Assembly (NCBI GenBank): GCA_034766995.1
Contig: CM068320.1
Span: 6,752,501 to 6,816,500, forward strand
Direction of reading: 5' to 3'
DNA: 64,000 bases
From: Acanthacorydalis orientalis
Taxonomy: Eukaryota > Arthropoda > Insecta > Megaloptera > Corydalidae
The notes under the pieces are model-generated. The model did not search any database. It was not told the origin of the DNA and saw nothing but the letters and a program-made list of their open reading frames with translations. Positions 11,569 through 25,058 of this stretch are shown piece by piece; the first letter of the stretch is position 1; every line of letters begins with the position of its first letter. The translations under genes and the position numbers were made by a program.

Positions 11569-12161
11569 AGAGAAACCGGAAGAAACAGATCTATTATTTA
11601 ATTATTTATCCTACAATAATATATTTTTTTCATTTTTCTTATATTTTTCAATGCTCAGGATAGGAATATAAAGCAATGGCTATCTCTTTCATGCTATCTG
11701 GCCAGCCACTAATGTACGTCGTAACCATTCTGACGATATTGGACCTCATGTCGTTTCAATGGATCCTGTCGCAAAGGTCACTTCCCGCGCTTTCCATCAT
11801 GCCGTTCATACCGAAGTTAGTCTTACAATACAGCTGCTCACGCAGGTGATGGGATCGGTGATACGTTTGAAAAGTCAACTGAGCTGGTAACTGGGCTAGA
11901 CATAATGCTCCAATTGCCTATGTTGATTATTACACTTCTAGCTATTATGCTGGACCCCAACACCTGGCCATCATTGGTGTTAATGTAGTCTTAATAGATG
12001 CTCCTGCTAATAATGCTCGTCGTGCTTTTAAACATACAGCTCACCTAGCGTGATCTATTCATAGAGTCGTTGCTATTTCGCACGCTAGAGTACAATTTGA
12101 TACTCTTGAAGTCACTATTACTAAAGCCACCTATTTTTCCGCTTCTCATTGTCATGGATAG
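11445..12161 (+). pseudogene. g3: cuticular-protein pseudogene
   Basis: A decayed copy of the array gene. The exon-1 relic ATG AAA TTC TTC is at 11445-11456, but the donor reads ATACGT in place of GTAAGT. The exon-2 relic begins near 11676 (ATGGCTATCTCTTTC) and has lost roughly 16 bases from the signal-peptide part just before the SWPA-like stretch. Recognisable pieces follow: the His-Ala module (CGCGCTTTCCATCATGCC), the GPQHLAIIG-like stretch at about 11950, NNARRAF at about 12010, and a last module ending in SASHCHG and a TAG at 12159-12161. In-frame stops and deletions occur (for example the TGA in 12051-12053 region). The upstream promoter module is not recognisable. It is AT-enriched compared with the intact copies, consistent with long neutral decay. 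Confidence 0.85.
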
Positions 12162-12269
12162 AAAATATAGAATAATTTGAAATCTTTTAAAATGGGTTTA
12201 AATAGTTAATTTACACATTAATTAATTATTTTTTTATAAAAGAACTTCATTTAATTTTAAATATTATTT

Positions 12270-12280
<11 letters not shown>

Positions 12281-12354
<74 letters not shown>
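12281..12354. repeat. (TA)n microsatellite
   Basis: About 37 TA units, ending directly at the terminal repeat of the mariner relic that follows. Confidence 0.95.
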
Positions 12355-12355
<1 letters not shown>

Positions 12356-13140
12356 GTAGGTTACTTGATGAGTGTGGTAAAAAAGAAAGTTTTACCGTTC
12401 TTTTTTTGGAAAAAATGATTTTATTTCTCAATACAGTCTCCATTGAGAGCCATACAATTGATCCAGAGAGTCTGCAAAATACGCATTGATGGCGACGATG
12501 ATATTCTCATTCGACAAAAATTTTCTCCCAGTAAGCTAAATTTTTAAATTTTGGAAGAGGAAAAAGTCGCACTGGGCCAATTTCGAAGAACAGAGTGGAT
12601 GAGGTATAAATTCGAAGCTTAATTCGTGCAATTTTGCCGATTTCTGAGACAGCGCGTTGTCCTGGTGAAAGAGCACTTTATGTGTGCCAATCTTGGATGT
12701 TTTTGTTTCATCTCTTCATTCAAACGGTCCAATAATGTTGCAAAATAGGATCCAGTTATCGTTTTTCTCTTTGTTAAATAGATGATCAGGATGATTCCTT
12801 GGGAATCGCAAAAAATGATGGCCGTCACCTTCCCAGCCGACAAAACGGTCTTCGGTCTTTCACCAGTCGTTATCTACTGCTTCGACTCAGGTGTGTAGTG
12901 GTGGATCTATGTTTCATCCACGGTATCGAATCAACGAAAATAAACCTACTCGTTTTTTTCCATTTTGACGGTAACTGCTATAATGCTCGCTTCAAACATC
13001 TGTAGAACGTGAGTCACACGTCTTTTCTGGCTGAAATTTCGCCTATACTAGTTTGAAAAGTGACACTTGATAACCGTGACGTTACCAAATGAATGGTGGC
13101 GCCACATCATAGATATTTACCATACTTATCAAACGACCCA

Positions 13141-13142
<2 letters not shown>
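12356..13142 (-). mobile_element. mariner-family transposon relic (internally deleted)
   Basis: Terminal inverted repeats are visible: GGTTACTTGATGAGTGTGGT on the left and, on the opposite strand, GGGTCGTTTGATAAGTATGG on the right. On the minus strand the middle and end of a mariner transposase can be read across frame breaks: MSAGKVTAIIFCDSQGIILI, then LLDRLNEEM, then HQDNALS in another frame (the second catalytic Asp retained), then FPLPKFKNLA. The N-terminal DNA-binding domain is largely missing and the element is about 790 bases against about 1.3 kb for a full mariner. Non-autonomous and dead. Confidence 0.85.
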
Positions 13143-13174
<32 letters not shown>

Positions 13175-14099
13175 CTTTTCTATAGTACAATTATTACCAT
13201 ATTCGTCCATACTATGTAACATTCACATACAATACTTTCCAATGTAAACTGAAGACATATTTTATATAATATGAATATTTTTTAGGAATTCAATACTATT
13301 TTTTTTTTCATTCGAAAAGAAAAACATACACTTAGACCGGTTTTATTAATTTGATAACAAAATAGAATATTTTCAAATTTTTGTTTCAATTATATTGGAA
13401 AATATAAACAATGTCAAAAATATCATTTCCTTCCTGAAAACATTATAGTAAAAACTGGATAAAAAACAAATAAATTAAAAACCTAAAAGTTCACATTGAC
13501 ACAATTTCCAAAAGATCCAATATTTTTAAAAAATCAATATTTTCGGGTTACTTTTTTATAACATTGAATAGATATTGGATCCTTATATTACATATAAATA
13601 TACAAACCTTTTCAAATAACATAACTGTATTTGATTTCCCTATTCTTGGTAGAGCACAACTTGAATGTACATTTCTATTACGATCAAAAATTCGCCAATT
13701 GATTCAAACACTTGATTGCCTTCTGTATTTTTAATATTTAAATTACTCTTTATTTAAGATTTATTGACCTTCGTAAAATTCATAACACCAATGTACAGTT
13801 CATTCGTAACTATTTGTTAAATATCGAATATTTTCTTGAAACAGAAAAAAAAAATATCAGTTGCTTAAGATCATATATAAATTTACCATACTCACGACCT
13901 TTTTTATACCCAATAACTTAAACTACAATAAGTTTGATGTTAAATCTTTTATTCACGCTCAGATCTGAAATAAAAAAAAAATTAGAAAGGTTCATTTTAA
14001 TCATAATGGTTATATTGTCAATTAAAAATAAAGCAGAAAAATTCGCTCGATACGTCACACCTATATGTGATGACTAAGCAATACACACACACTAATATA

Positions 14100-14164
<65 letters not shown>

Positions 14165-14352
14165 AATTAAAATCAAAAATATTTCAATTTATCTTGTGTT
14201 TAAATTATTTTCTAATCTTAAAAAATATGTGTGTCATAATGCTATACAATTAATATAAAACATTTTCAAAAATATATTTTTCAGATTTCTTTTATTCATA
14301 CATAGAGCGTTTTATTTGAGATGAAATTTGTTGAAAATAATTTCTTTTTCCA

Positions 14353-14388
<36 letters not shown>

Positions 14389-14426
14389 GTTTTATTTTTT
14401 TAATATTTAAACCATGTATTTATGGC

Positions 14427-14485
<59 letters not shown>

Positions 14486-15530
14486 ATTGGTTTGAAATTA
14501 TTATTAAAAATTAATAAAACTGTGAATAAAGGGGAATTATAATACAATTCCTTTATTTTTAATATTGCTACTATAGCTAAGTTGTTGAATGGATGTTATG
14601 TTGCATTTCAGTTATGTAACTTATAATAAATTAGATAAACTATAGCCAGACATTTTCTATAAAAACGATTGTAAAATGATAGGTTGCTGAGTCGATAGTA
14701 ACAAGTTGTATTATCATGTTGTTTCACACAAATTACTGAATTCTCTTATTAGTTACAATTTTTGGTTTATCTTTATTTTAATAATAAACACACAATAACT
14801 TGAGAAAGTGAACTTATAATTTTAATAATAAATTATTATTACGTAACAAGATCTAATTAATTTAACACAAAACAATTATAAATAAGAGTGTTTATTTTTA
14901 TTATTCTGTCAAATACCACGAATATAACGAAAAACGAATTTATTTATAAATGTAACATTCTTATGGTGTAGAACTGATACTTATATGGATAAATATTTAT
15001 ATGAAATGTTTTTTTCTCATCAATATTTAATGATAGTGTGATAAAAAATAGTGTTTCAGTGGTGTTTGGTAAGTGGTGTTTTGTTTAGTGTTTTATTGGT
15101 AAGTGTTATTTTAACAAACGTGATTATTATTTAATCACTCTTTTTAATAAATTATTATTCGTTGTAGCCATTTGTATACATTTAATTAATATATGTTCTT
15201 TAATAGTAGGACTATGAATTTTATATAATATTGGAAAAAATAAAACATAATGAATTCGTTGAAGTAATGAATATGTTTTAATAATATTCATACTTTTACT
15301 TAGAATTAAAATGAAATTAACTCTTATCAAAATAAATAATCACATTTACTCAAGAATTGACTAGTAAATAAATTTATTATTTTATTTTTTAATGCTAAAT
15401 CTTTGAAAAGGTCTATGAAAAATATTATTAGATATATTTTTTTTTGGTTTTATGAGTCTCGATTTAAAACTTATTTATATATTTGTCTAACACTACTTTT
15501 AAAATATATACACGTATTATATATATATAT

Positions 15531-15579
<49 letters not shown>

Positions 15580-16631
15580 AAACTAGTTATAGGAAGCATA
15601 AAATCACAAATATAGTGAACAAATTATACATGTATCTCTATTCAAACGCTCGTTTTATAACAAGTTGTAACACAACTTTGTTTGTATGTTCAATAAAGTG
15701 AAATATTTTTTCTATTTCTAGGTATTTAAATTACTGTTACATAAATTTTACCAATACTTATCGTTTAATATACGTAATTATATTTACGAACTTTTTACAT
15801 AATTTAAGATTTATATAGAATCGATTATAGAAGAAATTGGAATGTTGGTGCCACAGGGATCAGAAGAAACAAGTTCTTCTGAATATACTAGTACACCTAA
15901 CGGTTTAAACATTAAATACTTTTTGTTAAACATTAAGAAATTTATTGTTGTTTTAAACGCAAATAAACTATAAAATATATAGTATTGTTATTTTCTGTTA
16001 TTATATTTTTAATTAAATAATTGTTGAATTTCGTATGATACTAAATAATTTAAAATAAATTATTAGACAAAAACCTAATATTGTTCCAAAACTTATTTTA
16101 TCTATATAGGTGCAACCATTATAAAAACATTGTATCAAAGTAAAAAATCTGCGAAATAAAAAGAAAATGTGAATTTTAATAAAAACAATTAACATTTATC
16201 GTCACTTTGTCCGAAATATGGCCGTCTACCGTTATCTAACTAATGTGGTGTTTATGGAAATTTTTTCAATGGATAGATTTTAAGTTTAATTCCTTGTTTC
16301 GTCCTTAGATATTTTATATGTTATGTTGTAAAAACCAATAAACAGTTTTTTTTCCATGTTTGTTTTTATTTTCCTGTTAGTTTTGTCGCGTTATGTACTA
16401 GTGTTGTAATAAAAGTACATATACATTGACAAATTTATATTTAATAAATATTTATCACTTTCTTCGTTTTTACAGGTATCTAATATTTTATTGAAGGATT
16501 GACTTAACAATTATAAGAACGTTAGGAAATAAGAGATTTTTTTTATAAAAATATGTTTATTTCATACAAAAATACTTGAAAATTTAACTATTTACAGTCA
16601 TGAAAAGTTTTTTATCTAAGATCTTCATTGA
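13143..16631. other. AT-rich intergenic DNA between g3 and g4
   Basis: No gene supported. (TA)n tracts at about 13144-13171, 14098-14161, 14354-14388, 14432-14485 and 15521-15574. Two short inverted AATTATATA/TATATAATT segments flank the pair of tracts at 14354-14490. The last 60 bases before 16632 are the 3' UTR of g4, which diverges from that of g6-g11. Confidence 0.6.
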
Positions 16632-17487
16632 TTACCATCCGTGTCCGTGTCCATAACCGTGTCCGTGGGAAGCGGCGGCGTGGGCAGCGAAATGAGCTGA
16701 TTTAGCGGCAGCGACTTCAGGGGTGTCAACTGGGACTCCGTTGTGTCCAATAACTGGGACAGCGTGTCCAGCCCAAGCGACTGGACCGGCATGGGCGGCG
16801 TATCCCCAAGCACCGTGTCCGTAAGCATCACCGTTACGGGCGACGGCTTCAGAGTGAGCAGCGTGGTGGAAAGCACGACGGGCATTGTTAGCGGGGGTAT
16901 CTACTGGGACTCCGTTAGCTCCAATGACGGCCAAATGTTGAGGTCCAGCATAGTGGTGTCCAGAGGCGTAGTTTCCAGCGTAGGCACCGTGTCCAGCCCA
17001 GTTACCGGCCCAACCGTTACCAGCCCAACCTTGAGCATCACCAGCCCATCCATGAGCATCACCAGCCCAGGCACCAGCAGCGGCATTACGGGCAGTAGCT
17101 TCGGCATGAGCAGCATGGTGGAAAGCACGGGCAGCTACATTTGCGGCGGGTTCCAATGGAACTCCATGAGCACCAATAACGGCACCATGGTTGTGTACAT
17201 TTGCGACTGGCCAGCTGGCTGCGGCAACGGCAAGAACGCAAGAAATGACTGCCTGTAACATAAGAAAAAGACTAGGTAAGTAATTTAATTTCTATATATC
17301 TTTAATGATACTAATTTGCATGAATAAAAATGAATAAAATAATATAAAAATAAATTAACTGTATATAACTAATGTTAGTTTATTTAAATAAATGAAATAT
17401 TTTAAAATTTAGCACATTAAAAAAAAATTGGGAATTAGCCTTATTTTTAACATTGTCTGTCACACTAAAACTTACCAAAAATTGCAT
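16632..17487 (-). CDS. g4: cuticular protein with 18-residue motif
   Basis: Exon 1 is 17476-17487 (MQFL; donor GTAAG) and exon 2 is 16632-17252 (acceptor TTACAG), giving 210 residues. It differs from the rest in its second residue (Gln for Lys) and in the signal peptide (AVISCVLAVAAA). The intron is 223 bases, the same length as in g5, which supports a g4/g5 subgroup. Modules begin at residues 36, 120 and 178. The spacer has GDAHGWA followed by GDAQGWA, and HHYAGPQHL replaces HLYAGPQHL. Codon choices differ from the other copies in several places, so it has escaped the most recent homogenisation. Minus orientation, with its own promoter. Confidence 0.9.
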
Positions 17488-17608
17488 GTTGACTAGTTTG
17501 TTTACCTCCAATTAGGACTGTAGAACAAGTACGTTTCAATTTGTATTAACATGTGCTTTTATATGATTTGAATAGCGTGAACTTGTAGAGTGGGGTAAAG
17601 TACCTTTC
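17488..17608 (-). promoter_or_regulatory. g4 promoter and 5' leader
   Basis: On the minus strand: GAAAGG at 17608-17603, CCCCACTCTAC at 17595-17585, TATAAAA at 17563-17557, then ACTTG about 30 bases on and TCCTAATTGGAGGTA in the leader. The CCCCAC form in place of CCCCGC is shared with g5. A CTACATTATTG stretch further up may be a weaker version of the TTGACATTGT element. Confidence 0.7.
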
Positions 17609-19033
17609 AAATGCAAACAAAGAATTTCAATAATGTAGTGTAGTAAGATGTTTATTTTTTATTACATTTTTAATGTCGAATGTGAATATCGTTTGTCAAT
17701 GTCAAAATATAGTTACATAATTTTCATGAAACTTATTACTGAAAGTTTCGTTTATTATAATTTTTTAATTAATCGTCTAATAAAATATTTATTGCAAGAA
17801 TATTACTCTATTTATGTAATAATGCTATCCAAGACGTTTGTTAATTTAGGATAATCATCAATTACTTGTTGAAGTAATTATGTTAAAAAATGTTACTTAT
17901 TATTTACACATATTGTACACTTACACATAAGTATATGTAATCAATGGATACATGCTAGTAAATAATAAGTATTTAAGTTATGATAATAAATGGTTTTTAA
18001 TAAAGAAATATATAATACATGCTAATAAATAAAATACTTCTCATATTGGGAAATTATTATAAACATTGATAGTTTACTGCTCTCTTTTAGTAAAATTTTC
18101 ACTTTATTACATTTATATTAATTGTAGTATCTTTAAAATGTAATAATTCTAAATTATTTTAAATAACATTTTAATTTAAGTAACTATTTTATTAACGGAC
18201 TGTATATTCGAAATTTAACTAAAATGTTCTTATTATTCTTTTTTTCGATAAAAGTGATGGACTCTATAAAATAATTAAAAATGTAATATTGGCTTGTTTT
18301 TCACCATAAACTGAATTAACATACACTTCACTAATAATAAGAAATACCTGAATATGATATAAAAAAATGAAACATATTTCAGAAACGAAAAAGGTATCTC
18401 TTTTTTGAAAGAATAAAGCATTATAAACAAAATTGAGCTTTTCTAAATATTTTTTTTAATATTTATTTAATGTTTTCTTTTTAATATTTAAATTATTAGT
18501 CTGGAAGGTTCTTTCTCAATATATTTAAATTTGATCCCTAAGCAAAAATTTTAAATTTATTGTTATAGTACATTCAAATAATTTGTTGTTATACTAAATC
18601 ATTATCAATATATTTTGCTTAGTTTCTTTTATAAAATGATACAGTTACAAATAGATATAAAGTCATTGACATAAAGTTAATAATTTGCAGCAACTATTTT
18701 AAATTAGTTATAATATTTGAATATATAAATTATATATATATATATTATTATATATATATATATATGATAATACATATATATATATATATATATGTAATAT
18801 CATTCAAAATGGTCTTTCAATAGAGAAAAGTATATTCCTTGCTAAAATATTTTTTTCATTTTGTTTACAAACAACCCCTAAATATAAAAAATGGTTGAGA
18901 AATATATGCTTTACTAAACAAAATAAAATAAATTTTATTTTTTTTCTATTACGAAATGATATTAATTTGAAATAAAATAATTATTTCTCAATTAATATAG
19001 AAGTATTTTTATGCTTTTAAAAGGATTTACTTA

Positions 19034-19101
<68 letters not shown>

Positions 19102-20160
19102 TTAAATCTTACATATAATATTTCTGGGAAGTAATCAGAATATGATATCAATATACAGACCTTCTTCTAATATATAAAAGTATTTTGTTCGGGTTTCCAC
19201 TTTTTATTTATTAAAGTACTTAATATGAATCTATTTTGTCTCGTATATTTTATTTATGTAGTGCTTTAAATATCATGACTTTCAAAATCTTTTTCAACTG
19301 GTACGTTCTGTATTGTGTTAATCCCTTAAAAGGATTTAATTTAAGCACGAAAATAGATTAAGAAATGTATTAAGAATACAATAAAATTTTATATTAAAAT
19401 TTTGATATTATAGTCATTGATGTTAGTATTTACTATTGATTTATACTCATTTTCTCATTTATATGTGTGTATTTTTTGTAATGATAATTTTTTGTTTTAT
19501 CTGTGTCATTATACCTAAGCTTTTATGTGATACGTTATCCTGTTTATATTCATTCTTTTAAATTATATCTGTTCTCCACTGTTATTCTCTGGGAACATTT
19601 GTCATCTTTAGATAAAGGTTTTAGAGACTATCAGTCTAACATCTACCTGAAATTGTCATACGTGCCGAAACTAGTAGTAGAGAACGGACATTCAGCTGAT
19701 CCAAAACGACGAAAACCGGATAAAAAAATAAGTTGTCTTATGACGACATACATTTTTTCTATGGAGCCAATTTTTTGGAATGTGTTTTATTATATTTTAC
19801 TGTCATGTTATGTATGTGGTTGTATCACTCCGAAACCTATCAGTATCATGTTATTATTTAGTACCCTGACTAGTGTCAAGTGTGTACCTGGTTCGTGGGA
19901 TATGTGGAAAAAATTCAAAAAAACCACAACAATATTGATCCAGAATACATCCTCCTCGGAATATCTACCTCCAGCCCAGACTGCTCCTAGCTCACTTTGT
20001 CCGCCGTCTCCAAGTTGGCAACTTTTGCCATGGATCGATAAAGGATCACGGCTGTGCGCATTTGTTTCGCCGGCGATGCTTTCCGACTCTGCTATTGAGC
20101 TGTATGGCTTTTGCTCTTTCTTCTTTCTAGCTCCTTTGTAGCATGCTCAGTGGCATAATG
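17609..20160. other. AT-rich intergenic DNA, no gene supported
   Basis: (TA)n tracts near 18728-18793 and 19036-19101. A 212-codon plus-strand open frame at 19503-20141 has no recognisable domain and adjoins a LINE relic on the opposite strand; base composition rises in GC from about 19640, so 19640-20160 may be an unrecognised end of that element. Confidence 0.5.
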
Positions 20161-20164
20161 TCGA

Positions 20165-21830
20165 AAAACTTTCAACTAATATCTTGTATATACTGTGCAA
20201 CCGTACTGACTTTAGCCTCAGAATGTGTCTGGTTCATTGGATAGTTATATTTCTTGTCCAGCGCCAACCTCAAGATATTATTTTGGACTCTCTGTAAGCT
20301 TTGAATGTTGGTCTTGGAGGTGTGCCGTCGTATACCATCCTTCAGGTTGATCATCTTCGTCCTTCGTAGACATTTGTGCCAGCCTGTTCCTCCAAACGTC
20401 GTTTCTGAGTGCCGCGACTTCTCGTTGTATCTCATCGGAAAGACGATTTCTGGTGTAGCGGTACTAGTCTCCCCGAGTACGTTCCCACAACCTACGTTCC
20501 ATGTTTCTTACAGTTATCTTGTCTTTGGTGAGCTCGATGTTTCCAATCCGGTGCCTCTTTGTCGGCACTGCTGATGCTATTTCGGCCCGGATTTGCTTGG
20601 TTAGCTCTTCGACCCGGGCATGAAGTTCCTATATGGTATCGATGTGTTGATCCGCTAGGACCGACTCGTTAGGTAGGTTCTTAAACTCTGTCCAGTTCGC
20701 CCGTCTGTAATCATTTAAAGTTTTATTTTGCTTAGTAGTCTAAGTCGCCAAACAAGTGACCACCGGGTTATGGCTGAAACTAAGTTCAGGTAGAGCCTCG
20801 ATGCTGTTAACGCTGATGTTTTTTCTCACGAAGATATCGATAACATAGTGCTAGTAGTTCCCCTGCTAGAACAAAGGTTCACTTGGAGCATATATTACGA
20901 AGTCCCATCTCTCTACTTGCGCTTCGAGAATTCTCCTGGCAACGTTTGTCTGATTACAATTCCAGAGCCTGTGCTTCACGTTAAGATCACCGCCCAACAT
21001 TACCTTGTTGCCCAGAAACATAATGGAATTTAGGTCTGTTTTAATCAGATTGTCTCTGCGACTTTTATATGCAGCCATGATTGGAATCTTGGCGGGGGTC
21101 ATGAACACAACGGCGACGAGCTGTAGTGACTGTAGTTTTTGTAAGTGCACCTGGTGCTGGACGATGTCGATCTTGATGAAATTGACACTCCCACACCGAC
21201 GTGATCTGGTTCGGGCGGTGATAGCTGTAGAACCCTGGAATGTTAGCAAATTTATAAGGTTTTGAAGATGTCTCTGTCACCAGAGCAACTTCGATGTTCT
21301 TCTGCTTTAAGAAGATCTCTAGCTCGTTTTTTTTCCTTTGCAGAAAATTTGCGTTCCACAACGCGACCTTAATTTTTCTAGTGGAAATGGTGTAATTACT
21401 CATCTAGTTGTTTTAGGAATTGGCAAAATACCTCGAATATCCCGCTCCTGGTGGTTATGCCCTCAAGTTTGGCCTTAAGTTGTCTGACCAGATTAAACGT
21501 TCCTCTCAGGTCTACATGTCGGCCATCTTTTTGACATTATTTGCTTTATCATAGATGTTTGTCGCTATATGTGCATCAGTCAGGACTTTTTTATGTATCA
21601 TTGTCGGCATTTTTTACCATTGGTTGACTCTTGGAGCCGGTGCGTTAACGTACCTAGCTGTGCCCTGGTTATTCTTAGGGAAGTACCTACCTCTGAAAAT
21701 TGCCGGCTGTTGCCTGAGAAGTTTTTTACCGCGTTACACGACTCTTTGCTCCACATTTTACGCACCTGGAGGCAACATTGCAATTTCTTGCTGCATGACT
21801 AAACAGCTGACACCTGTAACATTGTGTCAC
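20165..21830 (-). mobile_element. Jockey-like non-LTR retrotransposon, truncated, RT core deleted
   Basis: Read on the minus strand. A gag end with a zinc-knuckle remnant (RCVKCGAK at about 21750 and a following QPAIFRGRYF) is followed by an apurinic-type endonuclease start at 21403 (KVALWNANFLQRKKNELEIF, then VALVTETSSKPYKF) and its later part near 20950-21000 (GGDLNVKHRLWNC). A linker follows (DYRRANWTEFKNLPNES at about 20690-20740) and then, at about 20250-20330, the C-terminal NIQSLQRVQNNILRLAL pattern. The whole reverse-transcriptase core, including its YxDD site, is missing, and several frameshifts are present. The endonuclease wording fits the Jockey clade. Not functional. Confidence 0.8.
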
Positions 21831-21925
21831 TTTGTTTATGGGTTTGTACGCCTCTCAGTACACTCTGATTTAGAAAAGGACCGGTATTTTCAGCACCCCA
21901 GCTTATGTGGACAACACACACATAC

Positions 21926-21960
<35 letters not shown>

Positions 21961-22565
21961 ACGTATGTCAGGTAACTACAGTTCTTGCAATTCCTTGAAA
22001 TAGACAACAGACTTGTTTACATTGATGATTGAGCAATTGCAACAAATTAAAGAAAATCTCTATAGATTTAACCCTTTTTGTTTCAATTTGCAATTGTTTT
22101 CCTCATTAGAGAAAGAGTAAAATATTTCTTGTCTTAAAAAATAGTAATTTTCATTTTCGTTGATTATACATTTTTATGTCGCTTGGTTAATTAAAAGTGG
22201 CTAGACTTGGAATGATATCACTGATATATTTTAGAGTAATGATTATTTTGTTATGTGCATTTTTTAAAAAAAATCTAATTAAAAAAAATATTATTTTGTT
22301 ACTCAGAGAGTACATGTAATCTTTTTATGTGGAAACAACTTTGCTCACATAGGTTACAGAGTTTTAGAAATGCAATGAATCAGAACACGTTTAATATTTT
22401 ATATCTTTTTCTATAATTTAATCAATTTTTTAACTATTTAATAACTCGATTTATGAATTTTCTTACATTTAATATGAATGTTAACGCACTAATCGTCAAC
22501 CACACTCCGGGTAAGTTACTGATCGTTGAATTAATATTAACTTTTTTAAGACAACATATACATAT
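21831..22565. other. Short intergenic stretch with (GT)n
   Basis: A TA/GT microsatellite at about 21928-21960, otherwise AT-rich DNA without a supported gene. Confidence 0.6.
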
Positions 22566-23092
22566 ATTAGGCTGGTAGGAAATTAATTGCTGTTTTTGTT
22601 TTCTAAATTCTAACCTTAATATTTTTCAATGAAAGTGTCATTTCATCGTGTTTACGTTAATATCATTTTGAAGTTCACGGTCTGTTTTGGTAACATCGAC
22701 TTGTTTTATTTTGCTTCAAATTGGGCTATTAAATTAAAGATGGAAAAGAGCAAATAAGAGCATTTTTTGTATAAGTTTAAAACGGATGGTAAAGAAATAG
22801 AAACCGTTCATAAAGTAAACGATGCTTTTAGTGTGGGTACTGTTAAGGAACGTACGGTGCAATGGTGGTTTCAAAAATTTCGTCCTGGTGACAGGAGCCT
22901 TGAAGATGAAGAAGGTTGCGTTCGTCCTTCTTCAGTTCATAACGATCAACTGAAAGCATTAGTTGAATCAGAACCACACACAAAAATTATGCGTTAATCA
23001 TCCAACAATTCTGAACCACTTTAAATACTTAAACCACTTAAAATTTGTGGATCAAAATTCCCACTTATTTTTCTACCAACCTTCTATTTTAG
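22566..23092 (+). mobile_element. mariner (irritans-like) deletion derivative
   Basis: The left end GGCTGGTAGGAAATTAATTG matches, on the opposite strand, the right end GGTTGGTAGAAAAATAAGTG. After a conserved 5' untranslated part, the frame from 22767 reads a mariner helix-turn-helix domain: YKFKTDGKEIETVHKVNDAF, then RTVQWWFQKFRPGD, then a DNDQLKAL-like segment. The frame ends at 22995 after TKIM, and the entire catalytic domain is absent. The element is about 525 bases long. Confidence 0.85.
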
Positions 23093-25020
23093 TCTTTTTC
23101 TAATGAAAAAAATAATTCCAAAAGAAAAGAAAGTGTTACATCTATAGAGATTTTCTTCAATTTGTTGCAACTGCTGAATCATTAATGTAAAAATTTACAT
23201 TGATCAAAATTTATATTAACAATATATAGGAATAAATCGTTCAATTTTTCTAATGTAGCCAACGAGGTTAAATTCTAGAAAAACGAAACTTTCTATTCGA
23301 ATACGTTAAAAATTAATCATTTTTGAAAGATAAATAAAAAAACAACTAATTAAATTGAACAATTCTACATCATTTTCTTACTATAAGCGATCTTTGCTAT
23401 AACAAACAGTTCCCAATGTATTTTTAAGTGTTTGTTCCAATTCTTAATAAATATTACGTTTATGATCGATGTTCTAGTAAATGATTTTATGTTCGACTAC
23501 TGTTAAAATTTGAGGAGAATCTATAACAAGCGCTCGAGCAATCGAGCTGATTGTTAGAGTTTAATCTGTCTAGTTGAATCGGGAATTAACTGTAATCTTC
23601 AGAAAGTACATTAAAACTTTAATCTTTCGAACAAAAAAAAATGCAGAGGTAAAATCTCTTTCTAAGTAGTTTAATCAACATCAACTTTCTACATTGACTT
23701 CACATCAAATGTTACACTGCTAACAGCACGAAATTATATTCAACCGACGATATACCTACTGAAGATAAAAAGTATTTATTAATTGATTCTTGATTATTTT
23801 CGATTGTTCATTATGTGTATTTTAATACAGATATTATCCCTCTAATAGTGCGAATATAACGAAAATTTTAATTTTTCAGTATATTTTTAAATAGACTTTT
23901 CTGTGCATTCAAGTTCTAAATATTTCCACTATAATCTCGAATATAAAAAATAAAAATATATTTAAATAGAATTATTTATTGTTCATTGATCTACTTAATG
24001 ACAAAAATCTACATTCCAAATAGTATTACATAGACTGTTAAAACCTTTCAAATCATATTTTTTATAATAAATAAAATGAGTAAAAGAAATTATTAAATAC
24101 AATGTAAAAATCTGTAGAATTTTTAATCCAAAATAATAATTTTTGGCGCCAACTGTGTGTGTATATATATATATATATATACAGTTGACGCCGAAGTTAT
24201 GCTACAATTTTAATAGTTAATAATTTTTTTATAATTTTTTAATAGAATGACATGATAAAAGGTTTTCTTATTAAAATTAAAATTTGTCATATAAATAACA
24301 AGTTATTTGTCTTTGAAAAATGAAGATCAAAACAAATTTTCCATAAAACTGCAATCTATCTATTTCCAACATCCGAATTTCATGCCGGATATTTAAAAAA
24401 GGTGTACGTTAAGAAGCTGATAAACGTTTAGCAATTTATGAACTTTTAAGACTAGAAAAAAGGTAATTTACGTGATATAATTTTTTATACCCAACTGAAT
24501 AAATTTTGTTATTATCATGTAACCCACTTATTATAAAAAATATATTCAAATTAGCGTGGCATTTGCGCCTGTTTATACATATTATTGTATAAAAATATAT
24601 GATATATTAAATGAAAATAATTAAACACGTAATTTGAGGAAATATTTTACATTAATTTCTCCCTATACAATATTTGAATTCAAAATCATCAATCAACCAT
24701 TAAATTCACATCTTCATTATTTTTATATTGTGTAGATTTAATTTCGTTGCCACTAAATTTATATTGTTTTAATCATTTAAGTATATTTTTTTTACAACTC
24801 TTGCTCGCTTTGTGTATGAATTTAATAATTTAATTATGTTTATTTCCGGAAATTATAAACATTATTCTCAGAGTAATTAAACAGACATTAATATAAGTTT
24901 TACAACGCCATTTCAGTTATGTAGAAGTTCTATATTATTTATGAGGGGACATAAAAAATAAACGTATGATTTATAAATAAATAAATTTATTTATTTTATA
25001 TAAAAATAAAAGTATTTACA
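23093..25020. other. AT-rich intergenic DNA between mariner relic and g5
   Basis: No gene supported. Contains the small hairpin at 24145-24192 listed separately. The last roughly 40 bases adjoin the g5 3' UTR (AAAATTCATATCTAGAGTC). Confidence 0.6.
24145..24192. repeat. 12-bp inverted repeat flanking GT/TA microsatellite
   Basis: GGCGCCAACTGT (24145-24156) pairs with ACAGTTGACGCC (24181-24192) with one mismatch; the loop is GTGTGT(AT)n. Same design as the hairpin at 9793-9898 but shorter. Confidence 0.75.
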
Positions 25021-25058
25021 TTCATCACAAAATTCATATCTAGAGTCTTCATATTTGA

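Noticed and set aside
19503..20141. 212-codon plus-strand open frame
   Set aside because: No signal peptide, domain or codon-usage match to the real genes; half of it lies opposite or next to a LINE relic. The length alone is not enough to call a gene.
20305..21265. Plus-strand open frames in the LINE region
   Set aside because: They are shadows of the minus-strand endonuclease and tail sequence, which give the recognisable motifs.
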